Assembly: GCA_017397065.1 (NCBI GenBank)
Contig: JAFQKE010000006.1
Span: forward strand, 1 to 16,304
DNA length: 16,304 nt
Direction: 5' to 3'
Source of the DNA: Clostridia bacterium
GTDB taxonomy: Bacteria > Bacillota_A > Clostridia > Oscillospirales > Acutalibacteraceae
Position numbers and translations under genes: made by a program. This document shows positions 16,032 through 16,304 of the stretch, piece by piece (the first letter of the stretch is position 1; each line of letters starts with the position of its first letter). A model generated the notes under the pieces. That model saw only the letters and a program-made list of their open reading frames with translations, had not been told where the DNA came from and searched no databases.

Positions 16032-16065
16032 ATTATAACAACACCGAAAAATATGTTGCTATAAT
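16032..16065. promoter_or_regulatory. Inverted repeat carrying opposed TATAAT boxes, possible promoter/operator
   Basis: Twelve-base arms ATTATAACAACA (16032-16043) and TGTTGCTATAAT (16054-16065) with one mismatch and a 10-base spacer. Each arm contains a perfect TATAAT, facing opposite ways. The minus-strand box (16032-16037) is well placed to start the leader transcript, but no good -35 is seen for either. The symmetry would suit a repressor operator. Confidence 0.4.
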
Positions 16066-16079
16066 TAAGATAATATAAG

Positions 16080-16304
16080 TTATTTTATTTTAACTGCAAC
16101 GGCATTTTCTATGCCTTCTACTGCTTCAATTTCATTAAATGTAAAGCACTTTTTTCCTTTATTATCTATTTCAAAATGTTCTAATATTTCTTTTACGAGA
16201 TTAGCATTGTAAATCACTTTACGTGTTAACATAGATTTAATTATGTTTGAACCTTTTTCGTCTTCTGTTGCGGAAATAAGAACCAGATTATCATCTGCAA
16301 AGAA
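16080..16304 (-). CDS. C-terminal end of an unidentified protein (partial)
   Basis: The frame is open from the window edge to TAA at 16080-16082 and gives the last 74 residues, starting FFADDNLVLISATEDEKGSN and ending EGIENAVAVKIK. Codon use is ordinary for an AT-rich genome and the mixed charged and hydrophobic pattern looks like a real soluble protein. I do not recognise the family. It lies upstream of the small ORF and recombinase on the same strand, 130 nt away, with the structured leader and inverted repeat in between. It is presumably part of the same mobile element. Confidence 0.7.
   Translation of the reverse strand, partial: FFADDNLVLISATEDEKGSNIIKSMLTRKVIYNANLVKEILEHFEIDNKGKKCFTFNEIEAVEGIENAVAVKIK

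Larger units (their letters stand above)
13965..16304. mobile_element. Left end of an integrated element next to tRNA-Ala, truncated by the window
   Basis: The region right of the tRNA holds a large serine recombinase reading toward the tRNA, a small ORF and part of another unknown gene, all on the minus strand and AT-rich. A recombinase as the terminal gene beside a tRNA is typical of integrative elements or prophages. The boundary near 13965 is approximate and the right end is not visible. No conjugation or phage structural genes appear in the visible part, so its type is unknown. Confidence 0.6.

Overview
The window looks like chromosome from a Clostridia-type member of the Bacillota, most plausibly a gut member of the Oscillospiraceae/Ruminococcaceae. 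This rests on the AT-rich sequence, the strong AGGAGG-type ribosome binding sites, the gene set (IspH that appears to run on into an S1 extension, BaiN/YhiN flavoprotein, DUF5685, DUF1846) and a clostridial-style large serine recombinase. Species cannot be named from the sequence alone.

Left part (1-5558, all minus strand): a tightly packed seven-gene run that reads, in transcription order, DUF5685 protein, J-domain protein with a cysteine-rich tail, small integral membrane protein, BaiN/YhiN flavoprotein, cmk, plsC and ispH. Gaps are a 4-nt overlap, 1, 9, 37, 1 and 26 nt. The last three enzymes serve nucleotide, phospholipid and isoprenoid synthesis. The first three are an uncharacterised set. 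The ispH gene leaves the window at base 1.

Middle (5559-12021, minus strand): uvrA with its own strong promoter, then, upstream of it and separated by a clear terminator, a 1061-residue secreted protein built from repeated beta-rich modules and InlB-like repeats. A 295-bp intergenic region carries outward-facing promoters for this gene and for the plus-strand DUF1846 gene (12317-13798).

Right part (13851-16304): a tRNA-Ala(CGC) gene lies 52 nt after the DUF1846 gene and has its own terminator. Immediately beyond it begins an integrated element that leaves the window on the right. Its first gene is a large serine recombinase on the minus strand whose reading frame continues, antisense, through the tRNA and into the DUF1846 gene. 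This suggests that integration removed the native stop codon. A 43-bp imperfect inverted repeat between tRNA and recombinase (13950-13992) is the best candidate attachment site. Upstream of the recombinase are a 56-codon ORF, a dense set of hairpins covering its leader and start codon, and the C-terminal end of an unidentified protein.

The parts most worth following up are the J-domain/DUF5685/membrane module, the tRNA-linked recombinase junction, and the hairpin-rich leader with a possible 16-residue leader peptide.
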